From: a bacterium 210820-DFI.6.37 | GTDB taxonomy: Bacteria; Bacillota; Clostridia; Peptostreptococcales; Anaerovoracaceae | DNA length: 46,164 bases | Assembly (NCBI GenBank): GCA_020558355.1 | Contig: JAJCKG010000019.1 | Span: 1-46,164, forward strand | Direction: 5' to 3' | Part shown: piece by piece, positions 1-9,600 of the stretch | How the letters are laid out: each line of letters starts with the position of its first letter | Position numbering within the stretch: position 1 is the stretch's first letter | Made by a program: the position numbers and the translations under genes | The notes under the pieces: generated by a model | Seen by the model: only the letters and a program-made list of their open reading frames with translations | The model's database searches: none | Told to the model about the DNA's origin: nothing

Positions 1-10
1 TTTTTTATTT

Positions 11-31
11 ACCACCAGTTTAACTGGTGGT
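11..31 (+). terminator. Short perfect hairpin at the left edge
   Basis: A near-gapless inverted repeat with 10-base arms (11-20 and 22-31) is followed on the plus strand by TTTATT. It could end a plus-strand gene lying left of the window, facing the minus-strand terminator at 61-98. The T-run is weak and its gene is outside the window, so the role is uncertain. Confidence 0.35.
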
Positions 32-60
32 TTATTCATGCCTCTTCGGCGCCAAAAATA

Positions 61-98
61 GCCGGAAGGCGCGATCATTTTCTACCGCGCCTTCCGGC
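61..98 (-). terminator. Rho-independent terminator of the FMN-binding surface protein gene
   Basis: Perfect 13-base GC-rich arms (61-73 and 86-98) with a 12-base loop lie 17 bases after the minus-strand stop codon. On the minus strand the stem runs into TATTTTTGG. The opposite side is also T-rich, so it may work in both directions. Confidence 0.85.
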
Positions 99-114
99 TG
101 TAATTTTTATTTGT

Positions 115-1917
115 TTAGATTTTTTTAATCTTTGCTTTTGAAGAAAGCCCTTTCTTTGTCAGGAACTTTTTATACGCTTTCAGCTTGGAGGAAGGAACCT
201 TTACAGTCACCTTCTTGTAGTTGGAAGCGCCCACTTTCTTGAATGCCTGACTTTTTACAGTCTTGGTTGTCAGCTTTTTCGTGGAAATCGTCACAGTCTT
301 TACTTTCTTGCAGTTGTAGAAAGCCTGACTTCCAATGGTTTTTACATTTGCTCCAATCGTGATCTTTGTTGCCTTTGTCTTATTCTTGAAGGCTTTTGCC
401 CCGATTGCGGTAATCTTATAGGAAACCGTTCCGATCTTTACAGTCCCTCCAATCGCGATGGATGTCTTTGTTTTCGCAAAGCCCGTTACCGTAACGGTTC
501 CTTTGCCGTTTGTGCTGGCATTGGTTACTTTGTACTTGTAATTTCCCGCTGTATAAGTAGCGCCCTTCTTCGCGTAGATTTTGAAGGTCTTTGTGATCGT
601 TCCCGTATAATCCCGTTTACCTGTAATCTTAACCGTAGCTGTTCCAGGCTTTACATTATTGGTAACAGTAACGTCATAGTCATCCTTTGACAGTGTTTTG
701 GAGCCGACTTTTACAGTAACGCTCGGAATAATCTTTTTGCCAGTCGCGTAAACGTTCTTTATTCCGGATACCGTCGCGTTTTTGATGGATGGTACATTTC
801 CTACATCTGTAGCTACCACCGTCTCAAATCCGCTGGACTCTATGGACATTGTATAGGAAGCACTTGGGCCCATAGCAAACGGAGCCAGGCTGAAATTGAC
901 TCTTCCATCTTTATTAAAGAAGTCATTTCCCGTGAATTCCGGCTCGATATCATGCTGCCACTGTGTTGTATATGATTTCAGCACCGCGTCTCCATTTTTG
1001 TCCGCGTAAGCAAGCTTTACCGTTCCGATCCCGCTGATGTAGTCGGCAAGCGTTTCACCGTTTCCGCCTGTAAGCGTCAATTTATTATTATCAAGTGATA
1101 CAGTCGCGTCGGAAAGAATAGTGATCCGTCCCGCGGAAGATCCCGCTACTGTCACATCCAGAGTCCGTCCCAGGCTGTTATAAGTTTCTACATGTGTAAT
1201 ATCATCGTCCTCGATCTCAAAAACAACTGGAAGGATTGTGATCCTGTACACGATCTCTTTCGCGTCGCTCTTCACCAGCTCAACGGTGTAATCAGTATCT
1301 TTCGTCAGAGCGTCGGAGAACTTTCCTACTGCGTAGGAAACCGCGATATCACTGTAATCTACATCTTCCTCCGGACTGATAACTGTCAAGTCAAAGGATG
1401 TGCCGGAAGGATTGTAGATCGCTTTTCCTGTGGCTTCTTCTCCCAGTGTGTAAAAGGTTGATGTAGGTTCGCTCTGAAGCGCCATATTGATGGCCTGAAC
1501 GATAGAATAGCTGGAGCAGGTTGCCATGGCTACCGCGTCCACTTTGACCTCACCGGCTCCTTTTTGCGCCAGCTGCTGGTTGATCCCAGCCTCAGCGTTC
1601 TTTGAATACTGCACATCGGAGGTGCTGGCTCCGCTTACGAGAAAGCTCTCAATCGCGCCGCCGCTGACTTTTACCGCCACACTGATAGGGTAAAAGTTAA
1701 ACTCTTCTGACTCATCCGGTTCCACCCGCGCGGTTCCTACATAGATGCCGTCTGCCAGATTTTCAGGGACAGTAACTGTCTCAGAGGAATATACTGGAGT
1801 AGTATCTGTTCCTCCACCGCCTTCAACATCGCCTTTTGCCGCGTACGCGGGAGCTGAAACAGTACCTATCATCAGCGCCCCTGCCAGTATCAGCGACAGA
1901 AATTTTCTTTTCTTCAT
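115..1917 (-). CDS. Secreted protein: FMN-binding-like domain, Ig-like module, leucine-rich repeats
   Basis: 600-residue exported protein. The ATG at 1917 is chosen because AAGGAGAA lies seven bases upstream; an ATG at 1953 has no ribosome binding site. The N-terminus MKKRKFLSL followed by a hydrophobic stretch to about residue 26 is a signal peptide. Residues about 50-150 resemble an FMN_bind domain (start DGIYVGTA, end VDAVAMATCSS). In RnfG/NqrC-type proteins the threonine of SGAT carries FMN; here the motif reads AMAT, so the threonine remains but the context differs. A middle region of unknown fold is followed by an Ig-like/MBG repeat (YTGTITKTFKI) and a BspA-type leucine-rich repeat (AIGAKAF, IGSQAFYNC). 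The C-terminus is very lysine-rich. No sortase motif or membrane anchor is seen. A surface or extracellular role is likely; redox activity is unproven. Confidence 0.8.
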   Translation of the reverse strand: MKKRKFLSLILAGALMIGTVSAPAYAAKGDVEGGGGTDTTPVYSSETVTVPENLADGIYVGTARVEPDESEEFNFYPISVAVKVSGGAIESFLVSGASTSDVQYSKNAEAGINQQLAQKGAGEVKVDAVAMATCSSYSIVQAINMALQSEPTSTFYTLGEEATGKAIYNPSGTSFDLTVISPEEDVDYSDIAVSYAVGKFSDALTKDTDYTVELVKSDAKEIVYRITILPVVFEIEDDDITHVETYNSLGRTLDVTVAGSSAGRITILSDATVSLDNNKLTLTGGNGETLADYISGIGTVKLAYADKNGDAVLKSYTTQWQHDIEPEFTGNDFFNKDGRVNFSLAPFAMGPSASYTMSIESSGFETVVATDVGNVPSIKNATVSGIKNVYATGKKIIPSVTVKVGSKTLSKDDYDVTVTNNVKPGTATVKITGKRDYTGTITKTFKIYAKKGATYTAGNYKYKVTNASTNGKGTVTVTGFAKTKTSIAIGGTVKIGTVSYKITAIGAKAFKNKTKATKITIGANVKTIGSQAFYNCKKVKTVTISTKKLTTKTVKSQAFKKVGASNYKKVTVKVPSSKLKAYKKFLTKKGLSSKAKIKKI

Positions 1918-2048
1918 ACGTTTTCTCCTTGTATTAGTTTTGGCTAACTCCATGCCATATTACCATATTTTTCTGATCCTTTCTAATACGTTTTTTGTAT
2001 TTGAGAAAAAGTATCAACTACAAGCGATCCCCTTGAATTTGAAGGATC

Positions 2049-3272
2049 CTAGCCCTTTTTTCCCGCTCTGTCCACGGCGGCAATGACAAGGACCGATCCC
2101 GCCGCTGTGGCGGCAGACGCCGTCAATGTCAGGGTCTTTGCCCCATAATGATCTAAAATAACCCCTCCGGTAAGGCTGGAGAGTACAGTTGTCACCGTTA
2201 TCATGGTTGTAAACAGCGCCTGCCCCTTCACCGCTTCTCCTTTGCTCATGATTTCATCGATATAATGGACCATTGCGGGAAGAAACAGCGCAAAGGACGC
2301 CAGCTGCAGGAACTGAGCCGCGAAAATCATGGCAACGGACTTTGCCAGAAAGCACATTACAATTTTCACAGTATATCCGATGGAGGCGATCTTTAACATG
2401 AGGGGATAAGAAAGCTTTTTGTGGAGCCAGTCAAACAGCACCAGGGTAGGGATCTCAAGAAAGGCCATCAGGGAGAGGATTCTTCCCATATCCTGGCTGC
2501 TGCCGCCTACATCCGCTACGATCTGCATCATGTAATTGTTGAGAATCGAGTTGCTGAAATAAAGGCCGATTACGCCGATATTCATAACAAAGAAAATCCG
2601 GTTTCTCTTTACAAACTGAAACAAATTGATAGTTTGTTCCGTTCCTTCGGCGTTTTTCTTCGGTTCCCGCTTTGCCGCCGCTTCCCCGTCTGAAGCAAAA
2701 AGCTCTCTGGCTTTCACAAAATGACGCTTTATGAAAACCAGGCTTGTCAAAAGCAGAATAAGCACCAGCTCTCCGGAGATGGGAAGGACCTGTACTCCGT
2801 ATTTTTCCACAAGACTTCCCAGAATCGCTACCAGAATGGAATAGGCAAGAGAGCCCATGCTCCTTGCCGCCCCGAAGTTGATATGAATGCCGCTCTCCCG
2901 CAATCTGAAATTAAGCGAGTTAAAAAGCGGATGCAGTACGGTATGCCACGCAATGAGCAGAATAAACACCATCGACAGCGCTGAGCTTTTCCCTTTTAAC
3001 ACAAACATTCCCACCGTCAGAATCATCATAAGAATCGTCAGGATCTGCGTGATACCGATCAGCGAAAACCGCGCGGAGCGATCCGCAAGGTCCGCCGCCA
3101 GGGGCTGCAGGACAACAGCCAAAATATTGGCGGCGGCTAAAATCATCCCGATCTGAGAATTGGAGTAATTCTGGGCAAGCAAAAATACGGAGGCAAAGCT
3201 GCTGATTACTCCGTAGAACATCCAGTAAGCCGCATGGATCGACGCGTATTCAATATTAAGCTGTTTTTTCAC
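2049..3272 (-). CDS. MFS transporter, LacY/nucleoside-permease-like
   Basis: 407-residue integral membrane protein with about 12 hydrophobic segments in two halves split by a charged loop around residues 195-225. The start is placed at GTG 3272, with GGGAGGG eight bases upstream; an ATG at 3320 extends the frame by 16 residues but has no visible ribosome binding site. The opening (IHAAYWMFYGVISSFASVFLL) and the loop after helix 2 (DLADRSAR) fit the MFS_1-like group containing sugar and nucleoside proton symporters. The substrate cannot be read from sequence. It stands alone on the minus strand and diverges from the C39 peptidase gene. Confidence 0.8.
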   Translation of the reverse strand: MKKQLNIEYASIHAAYWMFYGVISSFASVFLLAQNYSNSQIGMILAAANILAVVLQPLAADLADRSARFSLIGITQILTILMMILTVGMFVLKGKSSALSMVFILLIAWHTVLHPLFNSLNFRLRESGIHINFGAARSMGSLAYSILVAILGSLVEKYGVQVLPISGELVLILLLTSLVFIKRHFVKARELFASDGEAAAKREPKKNAEGTEQTINLFQFVKRNRIFFVMNIGVIGLYFSNSILNNYMMQIVADVGGSSQDMGRILSLMAFLEIPTLVLFDWLHKKLSYPLMLKIASIGYTVKIVMCFLAKSVAMIFAAQFLQLASFALFLPAMVHYIDEIMSKGEAVKGQALFTTMITVTTVLSSLTGGVILDHYGAKTLTLTASAATAAGSVLVIAAVDRAGKKG

Positions 3273-3337
3273 AAAAATATCCCTCCCGGCCGGCAGTTTT
3301 TGTATTTTTAGACTATTCATACTTTTCTGTTTTCTTG

Positions 3338-3366
3338 TTGACTTTTTGTTTTTTCAAGCGTACTAT
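3338..3366 (+). promoter_or_regulatory. Sigma-A type promoter for the double C39 peptidase gene
   Basis: TTGACT at 3338-3343 and TACTAT at 3361-3366 are separated by exactly 17 bases. Transcription would start near 3373, about 45 bases before the ATG at 3419. Confidence 0.65.
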
Positions 3367-3418
3367 TATTTATATATCTTATTATTTTAACATCTCTGAA
3401 GAAAGGAGTGAATACAAG

Positions 3419-6001
3419 ATGCAAGAATTCTTGCGAGGAACGAAAAGCAAAGCCCTAATGGCGCTGATCATTACCGCGATGGTATTTACAGCACTGGGCC
3501 TGTCTACCGATCAGGCCTCCGCGGCGTCAAAGGCGAAGAAACCTACGAAAATCACCTTGAAGACTACGGCTAAGCAGGTGGATGTAAAGGGAACAGTAAA
3601 GGTTTCTGTAAAATCAGTAAAGCCTTCGAAGGCAAGTAAAGCAGTCACCTACAAATCCAGCAACAAAAAAATCGCGACGGTTACGAAAAACGGGACTGTC
3701 AAAGGAAAAAAGGCCGGAACCGTGACAATTACCGCCACTTCAAAGGCTTCCAAAAAAGTGAAGGCGAAAATCAAGATCAAGGTAAAAAACATAAAACCTT
3801 CCTCGATTAGTCTGAACAAAAGCAAGGCGACGCTTTCAGTGACAGGAAAGACCCTTGCCCTCAAGGCGACAGTAAAGCCTGCCGGTGTGTACAACGCTGG
3901 AATCACCTATACTTCCAGTGATCCGAAGGTTGCTACAGTCAGCTCCAAGGGCGTTGTTACCGCCAAAACACCGGGTACAGCCAAAATCACCGCTAAGACA
4001 AAAGAGAACGGCAAGAAAGCGGTCTGCGCAATAACAGTAACCGACGACAATGTACTCTGCGCATGGGTATTGACCGGCTATTACAAGAGCAGTAAAATCA
4101 ATAACGTTGCCATTTCAGACTCGGCCAAAGTGCAGGTCTGGGATAAGGCGAGTAAAAAGTTTGTTGCCGCGAAAAACTCTTCAAAGACAATCTTAGGCAA
4201 CTATGTACAGCTGTACGATTCCAACAAAGACAAAAAAGCGGATCTGATTCAGGTTGTAAAATATAAGGACGGAGCTTCCTTCTGGGACGCGGAAATGACC
4301 TGGCTCGACGGCGTCGGTGATACGGAACCGGCTGTAAGCGATAAGGTAGGCTCCGCTATGTTTGATGAAAACTTCCGGATCCCGATGGGCCAGCGGCTGC
4401 TTTCTTCCTGGGGTCTGGGCGACTATAGCGGCACAACCGATTTCAACAACTATGAAGACAGCCCTTACTGGGAAAATACGGACTATGATTTTTACTCTCT
4501 GGACTCCAGCGATACTCTGACTATGCTGACCAATTATAAAACCGCGCTGCAGACAACAGGCTCCACCTGTGTTATGACGTCTGCTCTGTCTGTTCTTGAA
4601 TGGTACGGCGTCAGAGGAGACCTGAACGAGCGGGATCTTGCTTCCCTGAGAAGCGAGGCAAGAGCTGGTCAAGTTGGCGGAACCAGCCTGGGCGAGGCCA
4701 AGAATGTCTTTAAAAAGCTGGCCGCTCTTGGAATCACCGGAGAATGGAACATGACCTCCTGGGACGCGGACAATGATAAGCTTATTGATGGGCCTGACTG
4801 GCTGCAGAAAGAGCTGGCTGCGGGTCATCCAGTTATGGTAATCTGGAACTCCTATGGCCCTCACGGACAGGTTATTATCGGCTATGATAGCATGGGTACC
4901 CCAACCACAAGCGATGATGTCCTCATTATGATGGATCCTTATGACACAACCGATCATAACGCGGACGGATACATCATCCAGTCTTATGAACGGCTGGCTT
5001 GGGGTCTTCTGACCTGGAGCGACACGGGAACCACCCATACAAAATTCCTCAGCGTATGGCCGAAAGGCTGGACCTATGAAGCTGTAAAAGGAGACGGTAT
5101 GCCGAAGGATAAGAGCAATACCAGCCTCTTTAGCGACGAGGGTAAAATCCCTTATAGAAACACATCCGCGGATATCCAGTCCTTCTATAAAGATAGCACC
5201 GAGTTGTATGATGGTGTTTTTGGCGGCGCTGCTGGAGTAGAGCGGACCGGCGACCACAATTACTCGCCGTATTACAAGCTAATCGACTTTTACGGAACAG
5301 AAGCCGAGGTTCAGAACTCCATCGGCGATACAGACGGCTCCCTCAAGCTGCTGGACAACTTCAAGACCATACAGCAGTCTACGGAATGGACCTGTGGAGT
5401 AACCTCTTCTCTCATGACAATCAACTGGTTTGATAAGAATCGGGAGAGAACATCCGATCCAGGAAAAGGACAGCTGGAAACCGACATTTCTCTGGCGCGG
5501 CACCGTCAGAACGGTGACATCGACGCGACCTACCGGGATGGAATGAAACAAATCTTTGATTATATGAATAAAGAATATAATCAGGATTGGGTATATTTCA
5601 CTAATCTGGACATGGATGACCCTTACGGGGAAGAGTCCTATATAGGCGACTACTGCCTGCAGGCCGGAAGCGAAACTCCGGGCTGGGACGGTCTGATTCC
5701 TTATCTGCTGGACAAAGGTATCCCAATGATGATCGGCTCCGATGAATGGGGCGGCCACTGGCAGGTAATCATCGGTTATGACAGCATGGGTACCGAAGGA
5801 ACGCAGGATGATGTTCTGATTCTTGCAGAACCTTATGATACTACTGACCACAACCAGGACGGCTACACCATCAAGGGCTTTGAGCGGCTGGTTTACGGCT
5901 GGGGCTCCGCCTTTGAGGATGAAACCTCCAATAACTTTATCGTTGCGTTCCCTGCGGAAGGCAATCAGGATGTAATCAGCGATCTGGGACTGAAAAACTA
6001 A
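3419..6001 (+). CDS. Secreted protein: two BIG2 domains and two tandem C39-type peptidase domains
   Basis: 860 residues from the ATG at 3419, preceded by GAAAGGAGTG; the upstream in-frame extension has no ribosome binding site. Residues 1-36 are a signal peptide ending ASAASKA. Two BIG2-like Ig domains lie at about 42-122 and 127-207 (VTYKSSNKKIATV, ITYTSSDPKVATV). Two Peptidase_C39_2-like papain-fold modules follow. The first has Cys384 (TGSTCVMTS), His482 (GPHGQVIIGYD) and Asp506 (MMDPYDTTDH). The second has Cys659 (TEWTCGVTS), His780 (GGHWQVIIGYD) and Glu804 (LAEPYDTTDH) where the first has Asp. The family hydrolyses peptide or related bonds, but the substrate is unknown. No ABC transporter or bacteriocin gene adjoins, so a leader-peptide role is unlikely; a cell-surface proteolytic or wall-associated role is inferred. 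Confidence 0.85.
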   Translation: MQEFLRGTKSKALMALIITAMVFTALGLSTDQASAASKAKKPTKITLKTTAKQVDVKGTVKVSVKSVKPSKASKAVTYKSSNKKIATVTKNGTVKGKKAGTVTITATSKASKKVKAKIKIKVKNIKPSSISLNKSKATLSVTGKTLALKATVKPAGVYNAGITYTSSDPKVATVSSKGVVTAKTPGTAKITAKTKENGKKAVCAITVTDDNVLCAWVLTGYYKSSKINNVAISDSAKVQVWDKASKKFVAAKNSSKTILGNYVQLYDSNKDKKADLIQVVKYKDGASFWDAEMTWLDGVGDTEPAVSDKVGSAMFDENFRIPMGQRLLSSWGLGDYSGTTDFNNYEDSPYWENTDYDFYSLDSSDTLTMLTNYKTALQTTGSTCVMTSALSVLEWYGVRGDLNERDLASLRSEARAGQVGGTSLGEAKNVFKKLAALGITGEWNMTSWDADNDKLIDGPDWLQKELAAGHPVMVIWNSYGPHGQVIIGYDSMGTPTTSDDVLIMMDPYDTTDHNADGYIIQSYERLAWGLLTWSDTGTTHTKFLSVWPKGWTYEAVKGDGMPKDKSNTSLFSDEGKIPYRNTSADIQSFYKDSTELYDGVFGGAAGVERTGDHNYSPYYKLIDFYGTEAEVQNSIGDTDGSLKLLDNFKTIQQSTEWTCGVTSSLMTINWFDKNRERTSDPGKGQLETDISLARHRQNGDIDATYRDGMKQIFDYMNKEYNQDWVYFTNLDMDDPYGEESYIGDYCLQAGSETPGWDGLIPYLLDKGIPMMIGSDEWGGHWQVIIGYDSMGTEGTQDDVLILAEPYDTTDHNQDGYTIKGFERLVYGWGSAFEDETSNNFIVAFPAEGNQDVISDLGLKN

Positions 6002-6020
6002 TTTGAAAAACAGATAGAAA

Positions 6021-6048
6021 AAACTGACCTCCGCTTGGAGGTCAGTTT
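6021..6048. terminator. Bidirectional terminator between convergent genes
   Basis: Twelve-base perfect arms (6021-6032 and 6037-6048) with a GCTT loop, A-run on the left and T-run on the right. It sits between the C39 gene stop (6001) and the tyrS stop (6057) and can serve both. Confidence 0.9.
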
Positions 6049-6056
6049 TTATATTC

Positions 6057-7382
6057 CTATACCAGCTCAACTACCAGTTTCTTTTTCTTTCCTTTTTCCA
6101 CCAGCAGCTTTCCATCCTTGAAGGTATCCGCTGTAATCATCAGCTTTTTGTCCGTTACCTTTTCACCGTCCAGCTTCAGGCCGCCCTGCTCGATGGTCAT
6201 AAAGCCTTCCCGGTTGCTCGGCACCAGACCCAGTTCCTTGATAAAGGTAACAACGCCGATGCCTTCGCCGGCAAAGTCTGCCGCCGCTTTCTGCACTTTC
6301 GGAATATTATCCATATTGCCGCCGCCGCCAAAGGCTGCCCGGGCGCCCTCCTGAGCCTTCTTCGCTTCCTCTTCACCGTGAACCAGCTTAGTCACTTCGT
6401 AGGCCAGAATTTCTTTCGCTTTGTTAATTTCCTGGTCTTTAAGAGAAGCCAGCCGCTTCACTTCATCCATCGGCAGGAAGGTCAGCATCCGCAGACATTT
6501 TTCCACATCCGCGTCAGCTACGTTCCGCCAATACTGATAGAACTCATATGGAGATGTCTTATCCGCGTCCAGCCACAGCGCGCCCTTCTGTGTCTTGCCC
6601 ATCTTCTTGCCTTCGCTGGTAGTCAGAAGGGAGAAGGTCATACCGTAAACCTGTTTGTCGCAGGATTTTCTTGTCAGCTCGATTCCCCCCAAAATGTTTG
6701 ACCACTGGTCATTGCCGCCGAACTGCATCTTGCAGCCGATATCTCTTGCCATGACCATGAAGTCGTAGCTCTGCATGAGCATATAGTTGAATTCCAGGAA
6801 GGACAGGCCCTTTTCCATTCTCTGCTTGAAGCATTCCGCCCGCAGCATATTGTTAACGCTGAAATGCCGGCCTACTTCCCGGATAAATTCCACATAGTTT
6901 AATGGCCGCAGCCATTCCGCGTTGTTTACGGCAACCGCTTTTCCCTGCTCCGGAATCTTATTTTCCTTTCCCGGTTTATAAACGCCGTCATTTCCACTGT
7001 ATTTCCATTCATCGTCAAAGTCGATGAACTTGTCGAACAGGCTCTTGAACCGATCGCAGTTATGCTGAATGGTTTCCACCGTCATCATCTGGCGCATATC
7101 TGTACGGCCGGACGGGTCGCCCACCATGCCGGTGCCGCCGCCGATGAGAACCACCGGAGTATGTCCGTATTTCTGCATATACATCATAATGATGACCTGC
7201 ATAAAATGTCCTACATGAAGACAATCCGCCGTTGGGTCAAATCCGATGTAAAAGCGGATCTTTTCTTTTCCGAGAAGCTCCCGAATGGCTTCGTCATCCG
7301 TGGTCTGTTCAATAAATCCCCGTTCTTTCAGTACATCATATACATTGGTGTGTTCGCTGACGCTGTCAGGTATAAAGTTCAT
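6057..7382 (-). CDS. tyrS: Tyrosine--tRNA ligase
   Basis: 441-residue cytoplasmic class I aminoacyl-tRNA synthetase that charges tRNA-Tyr. The HIGH-type motif HVGH is at residues 56-59 ([12 protein letters not shown]), the KMSKS-type loop appears as KKMGKTQKG, and the C-terminus carries an S4-like RNA-binding domain ([15 protein letters not shown]). The ATG at 7382 is chosen with GGAGG about eleven bases upstream; a TTG six codons earlier overlaps that site. It is the last gene of the prfA-sua5-rpiB-upp-tyrS run, 23 bases after upp. No T-box leader is visible, so it probably relies on operon read-through. Confidence 0.95.
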   Translation of the reverse strand: MNFIPDSVSEHTNVYDVLKERGFIEQTTDDEAIRELLGKEKIRFYIGFDPTADCLHVGHFMQVIIMMYMQKYGHTPVVLIGGGTGMVGDPSGRTDMRQMMTVETIQHNCDRFKSLFDKFIDFDDEWKYSGNDGVYKPGKENKIPEQGKAVAVNNAEWLRPLNYVEFIREVGRHFSVNNMLRAECFKQRMEKGLSFLEFNYMLMQSYDFMVMARDIGCKMQFGGNDQWSNILGGIELTRKSCDKQVYGMTFSLLTTSEGKKMGKTQKGALWLDADKTSPYEFYQYWRNVADADVEKCLRMLTFLPMDEVKRLASLKDQEINKAKEILAYEVTKLVHGEEEAKKAQEGARAAFGGGGNMDNIPKVQKAAADFAGEGIGVVTFIKELGLVPSNREGFMTIEQGGLKLDGEKVTDKKLMITADTFKDGKLLVEKGKKKKLVVELV

Positions 7383-7405
7383 AAATTCTATTTCCTCCAA
7401 GTTGA

Positions 7406-8035
7406 TTATTTTGTTCCGTACAGTCTGTCTCCCGCGTCACCCAGGCCCGGAACGATGTAAGCGTTTTCATTAAGCTTTTCATCCTTTGCCGCTATGAAAA
7501 TGTCTACATCCGGATGCGCCTTCTGAAGGACTTCGATTCCTTCCGGCGCCGCGATAAGGCACATGAAGATGATCTTTTTGCCGCCTCTGGCTTTGATAAA
7601 ATCGATGGCCGCGGAAGCGCTTCCCCCGGTTGCCAGCATCGGGTCTACTACGAAGATCTCCCGCTTGTCAATGTCGTTAGGAAGCTTGCAGTAATATTCG
7701 ATAGGCTCGTGGGTTTCTGGGTCTCTGTAAAGGCCAATATGACCTACCTTGGCGTTGGGAACCAGCGCCAGCATTCCGTCTACCATGCCAAGGCCTGCTC
7801 GCAGGATCGGTACGATGGCGATATCCTCGCCCTTCAGCATATTTACGGTTGTGTCACAGATAGGAGTTGTGATCTTTACCTCTTCCAGCGGAAGCTTTCT
7901 TGTGGCTTCATATCCCATCAGCATGGCGATTTCCTTTACCAGTTCGCGGAAATCCTTTACGCTGGTTTCGGTCTTGCGGATCATTGCGGTTTTGTGCTGA
8001 ATTAACGGATGATCGAATACATATACATTACCCAT
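7406..8035 (-). CDS. upp: Uracil phosphoribosyltransferase
   Basis: 209 residues, the usual family length. It makes UMP from uracil and PRPP in pyrimidine salvage. The PRPP-binding loop [11 protein letters not shown] and the C-terminal uracil-binding segment [12 protein letters not shown] are intact. GGAGG lies about six bases before the ATG at 8035. It follows rpiB in the same operon, a pairing typical of clostridia. Confidence 0.97.
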   Translation of the reverse strand: MGNVYVFDHPLIQHKTAMIRKTETSVKDFRELVKEIAMLMGYEATRKLPLEEVKITTPICDTTVNMLKGEDIAIVPILRAGLGMVDGMLALVPNAKVGHIGLYRDPETHEPIEYYCKLPNDIDKREIFVVDPMLATGGSASAAIDFIKARGGKKIIFMCLIAAPEGIEVLQKAHPDVDIFIAAKDEKLNENAYIVPGLGDAGDRLYGTK

Positions 8036-8105
8036 GGTTTACCTCCTCACGGACCTGCGGCCCGGGTGCTAAAGTGATTTCTAATTTATTTTAATGCGCG
8101 CTGCA

Positions 8106-8537
8106 TTAATAACGATTCAGCATATCCACGCGGCGCTGGTGGCGGCCGCCTTCAAATTCAGTATCAAGCCAGGTCTTTACAATTTCCAGAGCGGTCAGTA
8201 CGCCGGTGGTCCGTCCGCCCATGGCCAGTACGTTCGCGTCATTATGTTTCCTTGTCAGCTCCGCCATGGTTACATCCGTACATAAAGCGCAGCGGACTCC
8301 TTTTACTTTGTTGGCCGCAATGGAAATTCCGATGCCGGTTCCGCAGCATACGATGCCCCGGTCCGCCTCTCCGCTGGCTACGGCTTCTCCGCAGGCGTGT
8401 CCAAACTGCGGATAGTCCACGGACTCTTCCGAATCTGTTCCAAGATCCAAAACCTGGATATCTCTTTCCTCCAGATATTTTTTAATCTCTTCCTTTAACT
8501 GATATCCGCCGTGATCACTGGCTACTGCAATTTTCAT
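8106..8537 (-). CDS. rpiB: Ribose-5-phosphate isomerase B
   Basis: 143-residue RpiB/LacAB-family isomerase interconverting ribose 5-phosphate and ribulose 5-phosphate in the pentose phosphate pathway. Family marks are SDHGGY near the N-terminus, the catalytic cysteine segment CCGTGIGISI, and a GGRTTG phosphate-binding stretch. AAGGAGAAAAGCTT precedes the ATG. Its product feeds PRPP synthesis, which upp uses downstream. Confidence 0.96.
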   Translation of the reverse strand: MKIAVASDHGGYQLKEEIKKYLEERDIQVLDLGTDSEESVDYPQFGHACGEAVASGEADRGIVCCGTGIGISIAANKVKGVRCALCTDVTMAELTRKHNDANVLAMGGRTTGVLTALEIVKTWLDTEFEGGRHQRRVDMLNRY

Positions 8538-8560
8538 AAGCTTTTCTCCTTTTATAAATT

Positions 8561-8576
8561 CGCCTGCCCGCAGGCG
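8561..8576 (-). other. Intercistronic hairpin between sua5 and rpiB
   Basis: CGCCTG/CAGGCG arms with a four-base loop, followed on the minus strand by AATTTATAAAAGG. The tail is too mixed for a confident terminator. It may attenuate or stabilise the operon mRNA before rpiB. Confidence 0.4.
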
Positions 8577-8592
8577 CGGGCCGGACAGAATG

Positions 8593-9600
8593 TTATACTC
8601 TTACAATGTTATATCCCGCTGATTTGAGCATCCGATTCATTACGGCGAAGCCTACGCCGTCTGTATCGCTGAGCGCCCCTGCCAGAATCAGGTCGACGTT
8701 CTGCCGGTCCAGATCCCGCAGCTGGGCAAAAAAGTTGTGGGCGGCTTCGATAAAGGCTTTCTCTTCGAAAAGAATGACGCCTACTTTGTTTCCCAGTCTT
8801 TCGTTCAGGGCTTTCAGCCGCTGGATTTCCGCCTTCACCTGCTCCCGGTTTCCTTCGATGACGGTCATATCCGCCTTAGGCGCGTAGTGCCGGTACTTCA
8901 TGCCCGGTGATTTCGGTTTGAATTCTTCGCCGCCGCTTCCATTTTCTGGCCGCTTCACATACAGCGCCGGATCAACAGCCACTTTCTTGCCGATGGCAGC
9001 TTCGATATTTTCCGGAGTAATGATGCCGGGACGCAGAATGGTCGGCGTGTCGCCGCTTACGTCAAGGACCGTAGACTCGATGCCTACCCGGCAGTCAGGC
9101 CCTTTTATAATGGCGTCCACTTTTCCGTCCAGGTCCTCTACGACATCCTCAAATCTGGTGGGGCTGGGTTTTCCGGAAAGGTTGGCGCTGGGCGCCGCAA
9201 TGGGGCAGCCCGCCCAGTTGATCAGTTCCAGAGCAATGGGGCTGTCCGGCATTCTGACCCCTACGGTATCCAGGCCGCCTGTCGTCCGATCCGGCACGCC
9301 TTCTTTCCGTTTTACTACCAGAGTAAGAGGGCCGGGCCAGAAATTTTCAATCAAAGTCACGATATCTGGACTGAGACGAGGTGTCAGCTGGCCAATGTCA
9401 CTGGCTCTCGCGATATGGACGATCATCGGGTTATCGCTGGGGCGGCCTTTTGCCTCATAAACCTTTGCTACCGCTTTTTCGTTGAGGGCGTCCGCTCCCA
9501 GTCCGTAGACCGTTTCCGTAGGGAAAGCTACAAGGCCTCCCTCTTTTATAACAGCTGCCGCCTCTTGTATTTCTTTTTCTGTTAAAATCTTTGTATCCAT
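8593..9600 (-). CDS. sua5: L-threonylcarbamoyladenylate synthase (Sua5 type)
   Basis: 335-residue long-form enzyme: YrdC/TsaC domain at about 1-200 and the extra Sua5 C-terminal domain at about 215-335. It makes threonylcarbamoyl-AMP from threonine, bicarbonate and ATP for the t6A37 modification of tRNAs reading ANN codons. Signatures are PTETVYGLGA, KGRPSDNPM and SANLSGKPSPT. Its ATG overlaps the prfA stop codon by one base (TAATG), so translation is probably coupled to release factor 1. The prfA-sua5 neighbourhood is widely conserved in Bacillota. Confidence 0.95.
   Translation of the reverse strand: MDTKILTEKEIQEAAAVIKEGGLVAFPTETVYGLGADALNEKAVAKVYEAKGRPSDNPMIVHIARASDIGQLTPRLSPDIVTLIENFWPGPLTLVVKRKEGVPDRTTGGLDTVGVRMPDSPIALELINWAGCPIAAPSANLSGKPSPTRFEDVVEDLDGKVDAIIKGPDCRVGIESTVLDVSGDTPTILRPGIITPENIEAAIGKKVAVDPALYVKRPENGSGGEEFKPKSPGMKYRHYAPKADMTVIEGNREQVKAEIQRLKALNERLGNKVGVILFEEKAFIEAAHNFFAQLRDLDRQNVDLILAGALSDTDGVGFAVMNRMLKSAGYNIVRV

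Noticed and set aside
4193..6070. Two long minus-strand open frames opposite the C39 peptidase gene
   Set aside because: Composition mirrors the real gene, starts lack ribosome binding sites, and the plus-strand product has clear catalytic motifs.
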